Shown: in pieces, positions 9,418 to 17,773 of the stretch
Layout of the letters: the number at the start of each line of letters is the position of its first letter
How positions within the stretch are numbered: the first letter of the stretch is position 1
Assembly (NCBI GenBank): GCA_964445525.1
Contig: CAYULA010000003.1
Span: 53,474-117,473 of the forward strand
Origin: Penumbrarchaeum sp964445525
Lineage (GTDB): Archaea > Thermoplasmatota > Penumbrarchaeia > Penumbrarchaeales > Penumbrarchaeaceae
DNA length: 64,000 nucleotides
Direction: 5' to 3'
Translations under genes and position numbers: made by a program
Notes under the pieces: generated by a model
Database searches by the model: none
What the model saw: the letters and a program-made list of their open reading frames with translations, nothing else
Told to the model about the DNA's origin: nothing

Positions 9418-10140
9418 ATGGTAACGGTTATCGGACACAGAGGTGCCGCGGGGTTGAAACCCGAGAATACCATGAGTTCATTCCTGAGGGCCGTGGACGA
9501 GGGGTGCGACATGGTAGAATTGGATGTCCACCTCTCAGGAGACGGATATATTGTAATCATGCATGACGATACCGTTGACCGGACCAGTGATGGAGTGGGC
9601 AGGATATCGGACCTTGACCTGAAGGAATTGAGATCCCTTGATGCTGGTGATGGAGAAAGGATACCCACACTTTCGGAGGTTTTCGAGTTATTGAGAAATA
9701 GATGCCTCCTCAATATTGAATTGAAGGGGGAGGGAACCGCCCTTGCGGTTTCCAGGATGCTGGAAGAAGAGATCAACAGCGGAAGATGGAGTGGGGAGAA
9801 TATCCTTATATCCTCATTCTCTCCCGTTTCATTGAAGGAATTCATGGATACTCGAACCGATGTCAAAACCGCAATTCTCATAGACGGTAATCCGGGAGGT
9901 GCGGAGGAATTTGCAAAACAGATAGGGTCCGTGGCGGTAAATCCTAATTACATGTTCCTTGAATCGGATTTCATCGATATGTGCAGGAAACTGGGTCTGA
10001 TGGTCAATGCCTGGACCGTTAACGATCCCGACCAGATGGAAAGAATGATCTCTCTTGGAGTTGACGGCATAATAACCGACCGGCCCGACCTTCTCGTAAA
10101 AAAGATAAATAGAGGTAAGCGGAGTGCACCTCATGAGTGA
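9418..10140 (+). CDS. Glycerophosphodiester phosphodiesterase (GDPD/UgpQ family)
   Basis: A 240-residue GDPD-family enzyme that splits glycerophosphodiesters into an alcohol and glycerol phosphate. The catalytic TIM barrel shows GHRGAAGLKPENT (about 6-18, catalytic His and the metal Glu), MVELDVHLSGDG (about 36-47) and the second histidine in IMHDDTVDRTSDG (about 50-62). ELKGEG (about 101-106) and the C-terminal NAWTVND and DGIITDRP motifs complete the family pattern. There is no signal peptide, so it is cytosolic. In an archaeon, substrates would be glycerophosphate headgroups from ether lipids or imported diesters. It overlaps the next gene by 8 nt (ATGAGTGA). Confidence 0.92.
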   Translation: MVTVIGHRGAAGLKPENTMSSFLRAVDEGCDMVELDVHLSGDGYIVIMHDDTVDRTSDGVGRISDLDLKELRSLDAGDGERIPTLSEVFELLRNRCLLNIELKGEGTALAVSRMLEEEINSGRWSGENILISSFSPVSLKEFMDTRTDVKTAILIDGNPGGAEEFAKQIGSVAVNPNYMFLESDFIDMCRKLGLMVNAWTVNDPDQMERMISLGVDGIITDRPDLLVKKINRGKRSAPHE

Positions 10141-10846
10141 TGGCAGGGCAGGGATCCTGAACTGGAGCCTTAGGATAACTCTCATCCTGTTTTTCCTGTC
10201 ACTTCTAATGTTCCCGATGCATCTATGGGATCATTTCTACGCGCATTTCACCGGTTCCATAGAATCGACGGTGATAAAGGGTCAATGGCTGATAGTCGTA
10301 CTCAACATACTTGCATTTTCGGCTTTTCTCATTCCTCTGGGCTTCAGGAGAAAGGCCAACTGGAAGGAGTACGGACTCGTGGCCGCTTTCTTCATCTCCC
10401 TTTTCATAGAGATGTACGGCATTCCATTTGCCATCCTTTTTGCATCCAGAGCCATACAGCCCACCGGAGGTATGGAACTATACAGACCATTGACTGTTAA
10501 TTTTCTAGGTGTGGGATTCTCCTTCACGATTCCAATGATCTACGGGGCCGTTTTGATGATCTTTGGAACAGCGCTTATCGTCTGGGGATGGATAACGCTT
10601 TACCGCAACATAGGAAAAGAGGGCCTTGTCACCACCGGTATATACTCCGTATCCAGGCATCCCCAGTACCTCGGATTCATAATGGTCATAGGAGGGTGGC
10701 TCCTCGGTTGGCCCACGCTCCTTACGGTGATCTTTGCCCCGGTCCTGATCTTCATGTATGTGAGGGTCTGCAGGAAGGAGGAAAAGGAGATGGGAAAGGA
10801 CCATGATTATCAGGCTTACAGGAAGAAGGCCCCGTTCCTGATATGA
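10133..10846 (+). CDS. Isoprenylcysteine carboxyl methyltransferase-like membrane enzyme
   Basis: A 237-residue membrane protein with about five or six TM helices. Its C-terminal half has the ICMT/PEMT signature: GLVTTGIYSVSRHPQYLGF (about 173-191), the SAM-binding RHPQY motif, followed by a hydrophobic pair and EEKEMGKDHDYQAYRKKAPFLI at the end. Such enzymes methylate membrane-bound substrates such as isoprenyl-cysteine, phospholipid amines or small thiols. The target here is unknown, but its overlap with the phosphodiesterase gene points to lipid headgroups. ATG 10133 follows GGAG by eight bases; GTG 10124 is an alternative. It ends 9 nt from the convergent ATPase gene. Confidence 0.82.
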   Translation: MSDGRAGILNWSLRITLILFFLSLLMFPMHLWDHFYAHFTGSIESTVIKGQWLIVVLNILAFSAFLIPLGFRRKANWKEYGLVAAFFISLFIEMYGIPFAILFASRAIQPTGGMELYRPLTVNFLGVGFSFTIPMIYGAVLMIFGTALIVWGWITLYRNIGKEGLVTTGIYSVSRHPQYLGFIMVIGGWLLGWPTLLTVIFAPVLIFMYVRVCRKEEKEMGKDHDYQAYRKKAPFLI

Positions 10847-10855
10847 TTGCAAGGA

Positions 10856-12139
10856 TCACTCTTGAAGCAGCCATTGATAGAGAGGCAATACCTCAACCTC
10901 CTTTCCGCCGATTTTTTCCTTGCCGGATTCATTCCATGTTATTATCTTCAGATCATTACAATTCAGATCATCGGAGGACCTTGAAAGGGACCTCAATTCC
11001 CTTCTTTTAACTCCGGGGTCCTCAATGGAAAAGGAGACCTGGATCAACTCCATTATATCGATTCCCTTCTTTAATACGAAATCAATCTCCCTTTGTTGGT
11101 TGTCCCTCCAGTAGAAGTGTTCGATTTGAGGATCCAAGGACCTCCTTCTGAGCAATTCAAGCATTACGATATTTTCCATCATCCTTCCCCTGTTTCTGCT
11201 GGATTGCCTTCCGATCACGTTTATCATGGCCGGATCTATGGCGTATATCTTCTTGGGTGAATTGTGGATATCTCTTTCCTTGTGGGAGAATTTATCCAGT
11301 TTCACAACGAGGTAAGATTCGGCTAGGTAGCCCATGTAATTTTTTGCCGTGTGTGAACTGCCCATGTTTCGAGTTCTCTTGATCTTGTTGTAGCTAATAA
11401 GAGTGGCAAAGTTAGAGATCATGGAATATGACATTTCTTTCAGGGTTTGTACATACTTTATTCGGTGTCTGGCTACTATATCCTTGTTAAGTATGGATGA
11501 GTAGAGTGAATTCGTATATACATCCCTTATTTTTGGATTCTTGACTATTTCCGGGTATCCACCAATCTCGATGTATTCCTCCAGGGCCTTTTTTATAAAA
11601 GCTCTCTTTTTTGTGGTTGAGAAATCCTTTTCAATATTTTTGAATTGGAGGTATTCCTTGAATGAAAATGGAAAGATCTCCATTGTTATATGGCGGCCTG
11701 TGAGATGTGTTGCCAGCTCACGACTTAAAAGGTTGGCGTTGCTTCCCGTTATTATAATCTTTAATCCGGTCATTCTCATTCTGTTTACGAATAGCTCCCA
11801 TCCCGCGACATTCTGGATCTCGTCAAGTATCAGATACTCGAGTTCTCCGTGGATCTCGTAGAGAACCTCCAGTACATCGTTAAGATCTCCGGAGGTAATG
11901 TAAGAAAGCCTTTCATCATCGAAATTCACGTAGCCATAATTCAGGTTTCTGTATAAAAGATTGGAAAAAACGGTCTTTCCCGCCCTCCTGGGGCCCATGG
12001 CAACCTTTACCTGATCGATATCCGTAAATTCCTTCCAGTAGCTGATAACCTCTCTCTCTATTATACCGGGATCGGCCATATTTTTCTCTACCATCTCTTT
12101 TTGATCCATTAGAATTTCTTTCAGAGTCTTGAGGTCCAT
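10856..12139 (-). CDS. AAA_14/DUF4143 ATPase
   Basis: A 427-residue member of the mobile archaeal/bacterial ATPase group with an N-terminal AAA_14 domain and a C-terminal DUF4143 nuclease-like domain. Walker A is GPRRAGKT (49-56), Walker B LILDEIQN (about 103-110) and sensor 1 IIITGSNANLL. The C-terminal half contains GRMMENIVMLELLRR and the YWRDNQQREIDFVL segment typical of DUF4143. Family functions are largely unknown; many copies sit alone in genomes and spread by transfer. Two palindromes lie just upstream, with TTTAATAA between them and the ATG, which starts an apparently leaderless message. Codon use is more AT-rich than in the neighbours, consistent with acquisition. Confidence 0.88.
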   Translation of the reverse strand: MDLKTLKEILMDQKEMVEKNMADPGIIEREVISYWKEFTDIDQVKVAMGPRRAGKTVFSNLLYRNLNYGYVNFDDERLSYITSGDLNDVLEVLYEIHGELEYLILDEIQNVAGWELFVNRMRMTGLKIIITGSNANLLSRELATHLTGRHITMEIFPFSFKEYLQFKNIEKDFSTTKKRAFIKKALEEYIEIGGYPEIVKNPKIRDVYTNSLYSSILNKDIVARHRIKYVQTLKEMSYSMISNFATLISYNKIKRTRNMGSSHTAKNYMGYLAESYLVVKLDKFSHKERDIHNSPKKIYAIDPAMINVIGRQSSRNRGRMMENIVMLELLRRRSLDPQIEHFYWRDNQQREIDFVLKKGIDIMELIQVSFSIEDPGVKRRELRSLSRSSDDLNCNDLKIITWNESGKEKIGGKEVEVLPLYQWLLQE

Positions 12140-12160
12140 ACTGCAATATTGGTCGAAATA

Positions 12161-12168
12161 CTTATTAA
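12161..12168 (-). promoter_or_regulatory. TATA box of DUF4143 ATPase gene
   Basis: On the minus strand the sequence reads TTTAATAA about 22-29 nt ahead of the ATG at 12139. That places transcription initiation at or next to the start codon, so the message is probably leaderless. The first operator palindrome abuts and partly overlaps the box. Confidence 0.55.
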
Positions 12169-12226
12169 AGTTTGCATTTAAACTGCAAACTTTTCAAGGA
12201 AAGTTTGCATTTCACTGCAAACTTTC
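12167..12226. repeat. Two tandem palindromes, likely operators
   Basis: Two near-identical inverted repeats with perfect 10-nt arms, AAAGTTTGCA and TGCAAACTTT. Copy one spans 12167-12193 with a 7-nt spacer, copy two 12200-12225 with a 6-nt spacer. They lie where a regulator would cover BRE/TATA of the ATPase gene on the minus strand. No helix-turn-helix gene is adjacent; autoregulation or control by an unlinked factor is inferred. Confidence 0.8.
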
Positions 12227-12330
12227 AGAGGAATGCCTATCAAATGAGTTATCTATCTTCATGTTCATTTCGTTGGCGGGGGAGCAGAGGTCATGGTTCA
12301 CGACAACAGGTCCCAGTGTCCAAGGGGGAG

Positions 12331-12587
12331 ATGTGGGACCTCGATCTGATCGAGTTCTTTGCGATCCTTCTGGGTCTGACCATTGGTTACGGATCCAGGA
12401 AAGTTTTGACGGAGAAGATGAAGATGGAAACCCCGATGGCGGTAAAGAACATCAAATCCGTCATCGGATAACAATCGCCCTGTTCCTTGCCGTGATCTTT
12501 GTCTTCTCGCTCTCGGAAGATATACCTCCGGTAATGGTCAGGGGATCGATTGCGGTTATCGGATTCTATTTCTGGTCGAGGAATTGA
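12331..12587 (+). other. Possible small two-helix membrane protein, split by frame
   Basis: From ATG 12331, preceded by AAGGGGGAG, a 46-codon frame encodes a hydrophobic helix (IEFFAILLGLTIGYG) and a basic stretch, and stops at 12471. In the next frame the sequence continues to 12587 with a second hydrophobic helix (TIALFLAVIFVFSL) and a short C-terminal hydrophobic piece. Neither half has a good start for the second helix. This looks like one small two-TM protein interrupted by an indel, or a short peptide followed by noncoding sequence. No family recognised. Confidence 0.3.
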
Positions 12588-12631
12588 TTTTATCCGACAC
12601 GGTTTTCAATGTAGACGCATCTTCTCGGGAT

Positions 12632-13372
12632 ATGGAACCGGTCCTGATTCTGGCGGCCGCTATCATCCTCTTTCTTTCGGGATTCATCCAGGGTCTGGTC
12701 GGATTCGGTTCCGCCCTGGTTGCTGTTCCGCTGCTTTCTTTTTTAATGAGCCCCAAGATGGTGGTACCCTTGACCCTGGTCCACGGACTGCTCATGAACA
12801 TGTATCTGTCCGTGAAAAACAGGAGGAACATCCAGAGAAGAAGGGTCCTCCCCCTGTTTCTCGCAGGTTCTCTGGGAATACCTTTCGGAGCGGCAATTCT
12901 GATCATACTTCCCGCCAACGGCCTCAAGGTCCTGATAGGGATAGTGATCATGCTGTTTTCCCTCCTCCTGCTTTCGGGATTTTCCCGAACATTGAAAAGT
13001 GAGGGTAAAGCCCTGATCCCCGTGGGATTTGCCAGCGGGATACTGAACGGGAGTGTATCCATGAGCGGACCTCCCGTGATACTGTTTCTCTCGAATCAGA
13101 GGGTGGGGAAGGTCCACTTCAGGGCCAATCTTGTCACCTACTTCTTTCTTCTCAATATCATAACATTTGTGATTTTTTATGTGACAGGGGTCCTGACCGG
13201 GGAAATCCTGATCCTGTCGATCATGCTTGTTCCGCCTCTTCCGGTCGGAATTATCATCGGGGAATATCTATCTCACAAGGTCAGCGAGGACTGGTTCAGG
13301 AGGATAGCCCTGATCCTGGTAATGATCGCGGGATTGACTGCTTTGTTCACCGGACTCACTTCTCTTCTTTAA
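12632..13372 (+). CDS. TauE/SafE family permease
   Basis: A membrane protein of about 246 residues with roughly eight TM helices. It shows the family's two-fold layout: the first half begins LSGFIQGLVGFGSALVAVPLL and the second repeats with PVGFASGILNGSVSMSGPPVIL. TauE/SafE proteins export or import sulfur-containing organic anions, sulfite, or other small anions; the substrate is not evident. ATG 12632 is chosen because the protein then opens with the first TM helix, as usual in the family. A TTG at 12584 (GAGGA only two bases upstream) would add 16 residues. No partner gene indicates the cargo. Confidence 0.85.
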   Translation: MEPVLILAAAIILFLSGFIQGLVGFGSALVAVPLLSFLMSPKMVVPLTLVHGLLMNMYLSVKNRRNIQRRRVLPLFLAGSLGIPFGAAILIILPANGLKVLIGIVIMLFSLLLLSGFSRTLKSEGKALIPVGFASGILNGSVSMSGPPVILFLSNQRVGKVHFRANLVTYFFLLNIITFVIFYVTGVLTGEILILSIMLVPPLPVGIIIGEYLSHKVSEDWFRRIALILVMIAGLTALFTGLTSLL

Positions 13373-13390
13373 GAACCCAAAAACCAGTAT

Positions 13391-13402
13391 TGTATTTATA
13401 CC
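13391..13402 (+). promoter_or_regulatory. TATA box of BNR surface protein gene
   Basis: TGTATTTATACC lies about 55 nt ahead of ATG 13454, with a purine-rich BRE-like AAACCAG before it. It predicts a leader of about 30 nt that contains the GGGAGG ribosome site. Confidence 0.5.
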
Positions 13403-13453
13403 GAGGTCCCTATCCAGATAATATCCCGCCCGTTGTTATTGGGAGGTTCCTCG

Positions 13454-16400
13454 ATGAATAGGACCGCACCCCTCGTTCTGGCAAGCATCGCACTGCTAAT
13501 GGTTTCCATGGTGACCCTGATCCCCGATAATGCAGATGCAGGGGATCCCGTCTTCTCCAGACCCTACAAGATACTGGGTGAAGATTTCGATCGTAATCTG
13601 CAGGCTCTGCAGGATATGGAGGTCGATCCGGACGGCAGGATATATCTCCTCTACGAGGGAAACCCTGATTTCTACTACGGGGCCTATCTCATACATTCCG
13701 ACGATAACGGCCTTACCTGGTCCGATCCTGTCAGGGTTGACGACGTATTGAGGGACGGAAACGAATCAGGTGACGGGAATTTCATCAAACAGAAGGTCCA
13801 TCCGAAAATGGCCCTCGGTCCTGACGGAACCGTCTATATCGTCTGGACGGATCACAGGGAGTGGAGGGAGGATATAGCCCTCACCCATCCGAGGAAGGTT
13901 AGATTATCGGTTTCATCCGACGGGGAGAGCTTCGGAAATTCCATACTGGTTTCTCCCCCTCCACCGGATCGTGTCCAGCATGCATCCTTCGCCGATGTGG
14001 CAGTCAACGATGACGGGAGGGTCTTCATTGCATGGCTGGACCAGAGAGAAGTGGGGTCAAAGAACAATGTCTGGACCACATATTCCGACAATGACGGGTC
14101 ATCATGGTCATCACCGATGATGATCAACAATGACGGAAAATTCGACAGCAGCATTGCAATCAGGAATCCGAGGGTGGTGATGAAAGGGGATAATGTTTAT
14201 GTTACCTGGCATGACAACAGGGACAAGACCTATGGAACCAAACCTTATGTCGCAGTCTCCCATGACGGCGGCGAAACATTCAGGGAGGAGACCTCCTTCG
14301 TGGATGATCTGGTGGAGGGTAATGTGAGAGACCGGGCGTATCCGGCTCTGGATGACAACGGAACCCTCTACATCTCATGGGTGGATCAGAGATCGGATAT
14401 TGAAGAGATCTGGTTCGTTAAAAGCACCGATCACGCGGAAAACTTCTCGGATGATAGAAGGCTGATAGACCCCCCTCCCGACACCAGTGATCTGGACCCC
14501 TTCATAGGCACATTCGGAAGCGGAAGGCTATTCGTTACCTGGGAGAGAAAGGTTGAATTCACCAACAATTACGGCAATCCGGATGTGGAATCCGAGGCAT
14601 TCTACATCGATTCCAGCGACGGTGGAGATACCTGGGGAAGACCTCTGAGAATTGATGACGAGGACAGGTTCAAGGAGGACCGTTTGGACCAGAAATATAC
14701 CGGAGGCGTTTACGATCAGACGGGAAGGGTGCTGGGAGTCTATTACGGAGGTTACAGGTCCGGAGACGGCATAAAGAGATCATTGTTCATATCCAGGCAT
14801 TCAAGGTCTCTTGACGGAACCACTTATGTTCCGGATATCGAATCCTATTACTTCGGAGGAGAGCTTCAATTTGATCCCACAGTGGGCTCCACCGAGACGA
14901 ATTTCACATTCAACATGACCTACCGTGACGCGGACAATGACGAACCCCGGGAGGGCTTCCCGAGGCTGAAGATCTTCAGGGATCCTTCGGGAAACGACCC
15001 TCTATTTTCGGATCCGATAGTCATGGGTAAGACAAGAGGACCCGCGGACATCTACTACATCGACGGGGTTCCCTACAACACAACCATCACCCTGCCGGAG
15101 GAGGGAAGGTTCTACTGGAAGACCGAGGTATCCGATGAGAGTGATCCGGCCGTGATATCCTCGCCGATATTGCCAGGTCCTCTGATAGATACCTCCATAC
15201 CGGATATCGAGATCCTGAGCCCGACTCCGGAAGTGTGGAACAGCTCCGCGAAGGTTCAATGCAGGGTAAGGGTAACGGACACCGGAGGTGCCGGAGTGGA
15301 TCCCGAAAGCATCAGGTTCAACATTTCCTTCCAGGGACCAGACGAGTTCGACAAGGGGATCAGGATGAGCGGATTCAAAGTCATGGACAATGACACAGTG
15401 GAGGCATGGGGATCCGCGACCATGTATCCCGGGAAGAATAACTACCTGAAGTTCGTGGCCTACGACAGGGCGGGGAATGGACCGTTCACGACCGATCCCA
15501 TAAATATCTGGCTAGATCCAGTACCTCCCTTTTTCCTGGATGTCAGCCCGCTTCAGAACGAGACCAGGATCTACCCCGAGGTAAACTGTTCCATATCTTT
15601 GAGGGACAACCTGCAGGGAAGCACAAATGAGGATTTCACCGGAGTTGATCCCGAAACCATAAGATATTCTTACATGACCACTTCCGAGGGATTCTCGGAC
15701 TGGTACGAGCCCGATGGTTACATCGAGATCGATGAAGGGGCATACAGAACCTGGGCCACGGTAACCTTCCCCGACGAGGGTGTATATTCCAAGATACGCT
15801 GGAGAGCCGAGGATAATATCGGGAACGTTGTGGAATCCAGAGAATACCTCGTCAAGGTGGATGTTCCACATAATTACAGGCCCGTTTTCACCGGAAGGGC
15901 CTGGCCGGATGTGGTTGCATCACCAACTCCTCATTTCTGGTGGGATGACGCTTTCGACGAGGAGGGGGATGTTCTCTATTACAGGGCGAAGATATTGAGG
16001 AACAATCTGCAGCTGACTGAATTCTATGACCTGGGAAGGAACACCTTCTTCGATCTTCCCGACAGCGAGGCCCTGACCCCTGATATCTACGTCTTGAGGA
16101 TACATGTAACCGACAGGATCGGAGGGGAGGACCATTACGATCATCAGTTCCAGATCAAGGACCAGGGTCCGAAACCGCCCTCCAGGGTCCCTGAATTCGG
16201 CCCATATTTCAGTTCCGAAGGTTCGGTCGAGGTGGACTGGGAGGAAGCCGATATCGAAGGGTCCGATTACTGGATCAGGGTCGGATCTCGTAATCTTACC
16301 GGAGATGTTATGGACTGGACCGAACTGGGAAGTGAAACTACCTATGATATGTCCCGACTGAACCTGGATACAGGATCGTATTCCATCCAGGTAATGGCCC

Positions 16401-17275
16401 GGGCCAACGGTAATTTTTCCAGGTTGAGGACTGCCCTTTTCAAGATATCGGATTACCGGGTCAACCTGAGCGTCCCCGATAGCCATACGGCTTTCAGGGG
16501 AAAAGGGTTCTCGATCTCGGGCCCTCTAAGCGGTGAGATAACCAATCTGGGTACATTGAGCGACAATGTGACATTATACCTTGAAGGCGAACCTGTGGAA
16601 GCCGGATGGGTCTATTTCGAGTCCACCGGCGACACTGAGGCCTCCTATGATGTGTTTTCCTCCAAGGGACTGGATAATCCCATCCCCTCTCCGTTCAAGA
16701 TCGTGGTATCCCCGGAGGAAAAAACACCCAAGAGGGAGTACATATTCACCATACGGGCGGTTTCCGAGGACGGAGTGACCGAGACGGTTGTCCCGGGCCT
16801 GGTGATCGAGGTCAAGGACGCACCGGGAGAGGACGGTCCCGCGCCGATAACGGAAGACATCACCGATGTCCTCCCCTTCCTTTCGGTATTGCCTGAGTCG
16901 CTGATAATTCCGGCATTCATCCTGATAGTACTGCTGATAGTGGCTGTCATTGCATTCATCGGTATAACGATATACAAGGTAACTTCCAAGAGAAAGAAGG
17001 AATCCGACCCCCTCAAGGATCGTATAAAGACCTACAAGGACCTCTACGATCAGGATCCCACAGAGGAGGAGATCGCCCAGTGGAAAACGGAACTGGAGCA
17101 GGCCAAGAGCACTGTAACCTCGGAGATAGAGAAGGAGGAGGTCCCTGAAAAGGAGGAAGGTAAGGAACCTGGATTGGAAGAGGATGAGAGCCTGGAAGAA
17201 GGAGAGGTGGAAAAGGGTGACGAATCCTCAAAAGGCGAAGACGACGAGCTCCTCGACCGTCTCTTCGAGGATTGA
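13454..17275 (+). CDS. BNR-repeat (sialidase-fold-like) surface protein with C-terminal TM
   Basis: A protein of about 1273 residues bound for the cell surface. A signal peptide (MNRTAPLVLASIALLMV..., cleavage near ADA) precedes an N-terminal region (about 30-470) with repeated BNR/Asp-box-like units such as SDDNGLTWSDP, SDNDGSSWSSP, SHDGGETF and SSDGGDTWGRP, so a six-bladed propeller is likely. Ig-like and fn3-like domains follow (about 480-1130). A TM helix (PAFILIVLLIVAVIAFIGITIY, about 1150-1175) leads to an acidic coiled-coil cytosolic tail ending DELLDRLFED. The sialidase catalytic Arg triad cannot be established, so binding rather than hydrolysis is the safer reading. ATG 13454 follows GGGAGG. 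Confidence 0.85.
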   Translation: MNRTAPLVLASIALLMVSMVTLIPDNADAGDPVFSRPYKILGEDFDRNLQALQDMEVDPDGRIYLLYEGNPDFYYGAYLIHSDDNGLTWSDPVRVDDVLRDGNESGDGNFIKQKVHPKMALGPDGTVYIVWTDHREWREDIALTHPRKVRLSVSSDGESFGNSILVSPPPPDRVQHASFADVAVNDDGRVFIAWLDQREVGSKNNVWTTYSDNDGSSWSSPMMINNDGKFDSSIAIRNPRVVMKGDNVYVTWHDNRDKTYGTKPYVAVSHDGGETFREETSFVDDLVEGNVRDRAYPALDDNGTLYISWVDQRSDIEEIWFVKSTDHAENFSDDRRLIDPPPDTSDLDPFIGTFGSGRLFVTWERKVEFTNNYGNPDVESEAFYIDSSDGGDTWGRPLRIDDEDRFKEDRLDQKYTGGVYDQTGRVLGVYYGGYRSGDGIKRSLFISRHSRSLDGTTYVPDIESYYFGGELQFDPTVGSTETNFTFNMTYRDADNDEPREGFPRLKIFRDPSGNDPLFSDPIVMGKTRGPADIYYIDGVPYNTTITLPEEGRFYWKTEVSDESDPAVISSPILPGPLIDTSIPDIEILSPTPEVWNSSAKVQCRVRVTDTGGAGVDPESIRFNISFQGPDEFDKGIRMSGFKVMDNDTVEAWGSATMYPGKNNYLKFVAYDRAGNGPFTTDPINIWLDPVPPFFLDVSPLQNETRIYPEVNCSISLRDNLQGSTNEDFTGVDPETIRYSYMTTSEGFSDWYEPDGYIEIDEGAYRTWATVTFPDEGVYSKIRWRAEDNIGNVVESREYLVKVDVPHNYRPVFTGRAWPDVVASPTPHFWWDDAFDEEGDVLYYRAKILRNNLQLTEFYDLGRNTFFDLPDSEALTPDIYVLRIHVTDRIGGEDHYDHQFQIKDQGPKPPSRVPEFGPYFSSEGSVEVDWEEADIEGSDYWIRVGSRNLTGDVMDWTELGSETTYDMSRLNLDTGSYSIQVMARANGNFSRLRTALFKISDYRVNLSVPDSHTAFRGKGFSISGPLSGEITNLGTLSDNVTLYLEGEPVEAGWVYFESTGDTEASYDVFSSKGLDNPIPSPFKIVVSPEEKTPKREYIFTIRAVSEDGVTETVVPGLVIEVKDAPGEDGPAPITEDITDVLPFLSVLPESLIIPAFILIVLLIVAVIAFIGITIYKVTSKRKKESDPLKDRIKTYKDLYDQDPTEEEIAQWKTELEQAKSTVTSEIEKEEVPEKEEGKEPGLEEDESLEEGEVEKGDESSKGEDDELLDRLFED

Positions 17276-17302
17276 ATTATCGATAATAATTTGATATGGA
17301 GT

Positions 17303-17327
17303 GGGCGGGAGTGGGGGACTCCCGCCC
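17303..17327. terminator. Bidirectional terminator-like hairpin
   Basis: A perfect 10-bp inverted repeat, GGGCGGGAGT and ACTCCCGCCC, with a five-G loop, sits between the convergent BNR surface gene (ends 17275) and the 79-residue gene (ends 17371). There is no clear U-tract, so it may end transcription from both sides or only stabilise 3' ends. Confidence 0.5.
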
Positions 17328-17370
17328 CGGGTGTGGTTTGGACCACAGGTGTGGGTGGGATCCCGCTCGC

Positions 17371-17610
17371 TCAGGATGCTTTCTCTTGGGGAGCGGATTC
17401 GACTATCTGATTGATTGCCGTTACCTCCTGCTCGCCATTGAGGAGGTTCCTCAACCTGTTGAGGTTGATTATCATTCCCACGTATTCGGTGCCGTCGGAG
17501 GTCTGATACTTCTCCGCGGACTCGAATGCGTTCTGATTCACGCTCACTTTGAGGGCCCCGCCGTTGCGGGATCTCCTCACAAAACCCATTAGTTTCGATT
17601 CTGTTGTCAT
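17371..17610 (-). CDS. Small conserved archaeal protein
   Basis: A 79-residue soluble protein with basic N-terminus (MTTESKLMGFVRRSRNGGALKVSVN), a central predicted strand-helix region and an acidic end. The ribosome site GGAGTTG precedes the ATG by a suitable distance. The sequence pattern (RNGGALKVS, DGTEYVGMIINL) resembles small proteins I associate with Thermoplasmatota, but I cannot name a family. The gene stands alone between the terminator hairpin and hypD. Its size and basic start would fit a nucleic-acid or protein-binding role, but that is a guess. Confidence 0.7.
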   Translation of the reverse strand: MTTESKLMGFVRRSRNGGALKVSVNQNAFESAEKYQTSDGTEYVGMIINLNRLRNLLNGEQEVTAINQIVESAPQEKAS

Positions 17611-17773
17611 TTCTTACAACTCCGTTTTTCTGTTTTTCGATGCCGCCGCCAACGGTCTGCAGCGACATGGAGACGATCCTCTCCGGTAGAATATAAGCAA
17701 TTCCCCGGGGGTAAGTAGAATGAAAGTATGACAAATATCCCCGCACGACAAAGTCGTGTACGGACCGAAAGTA

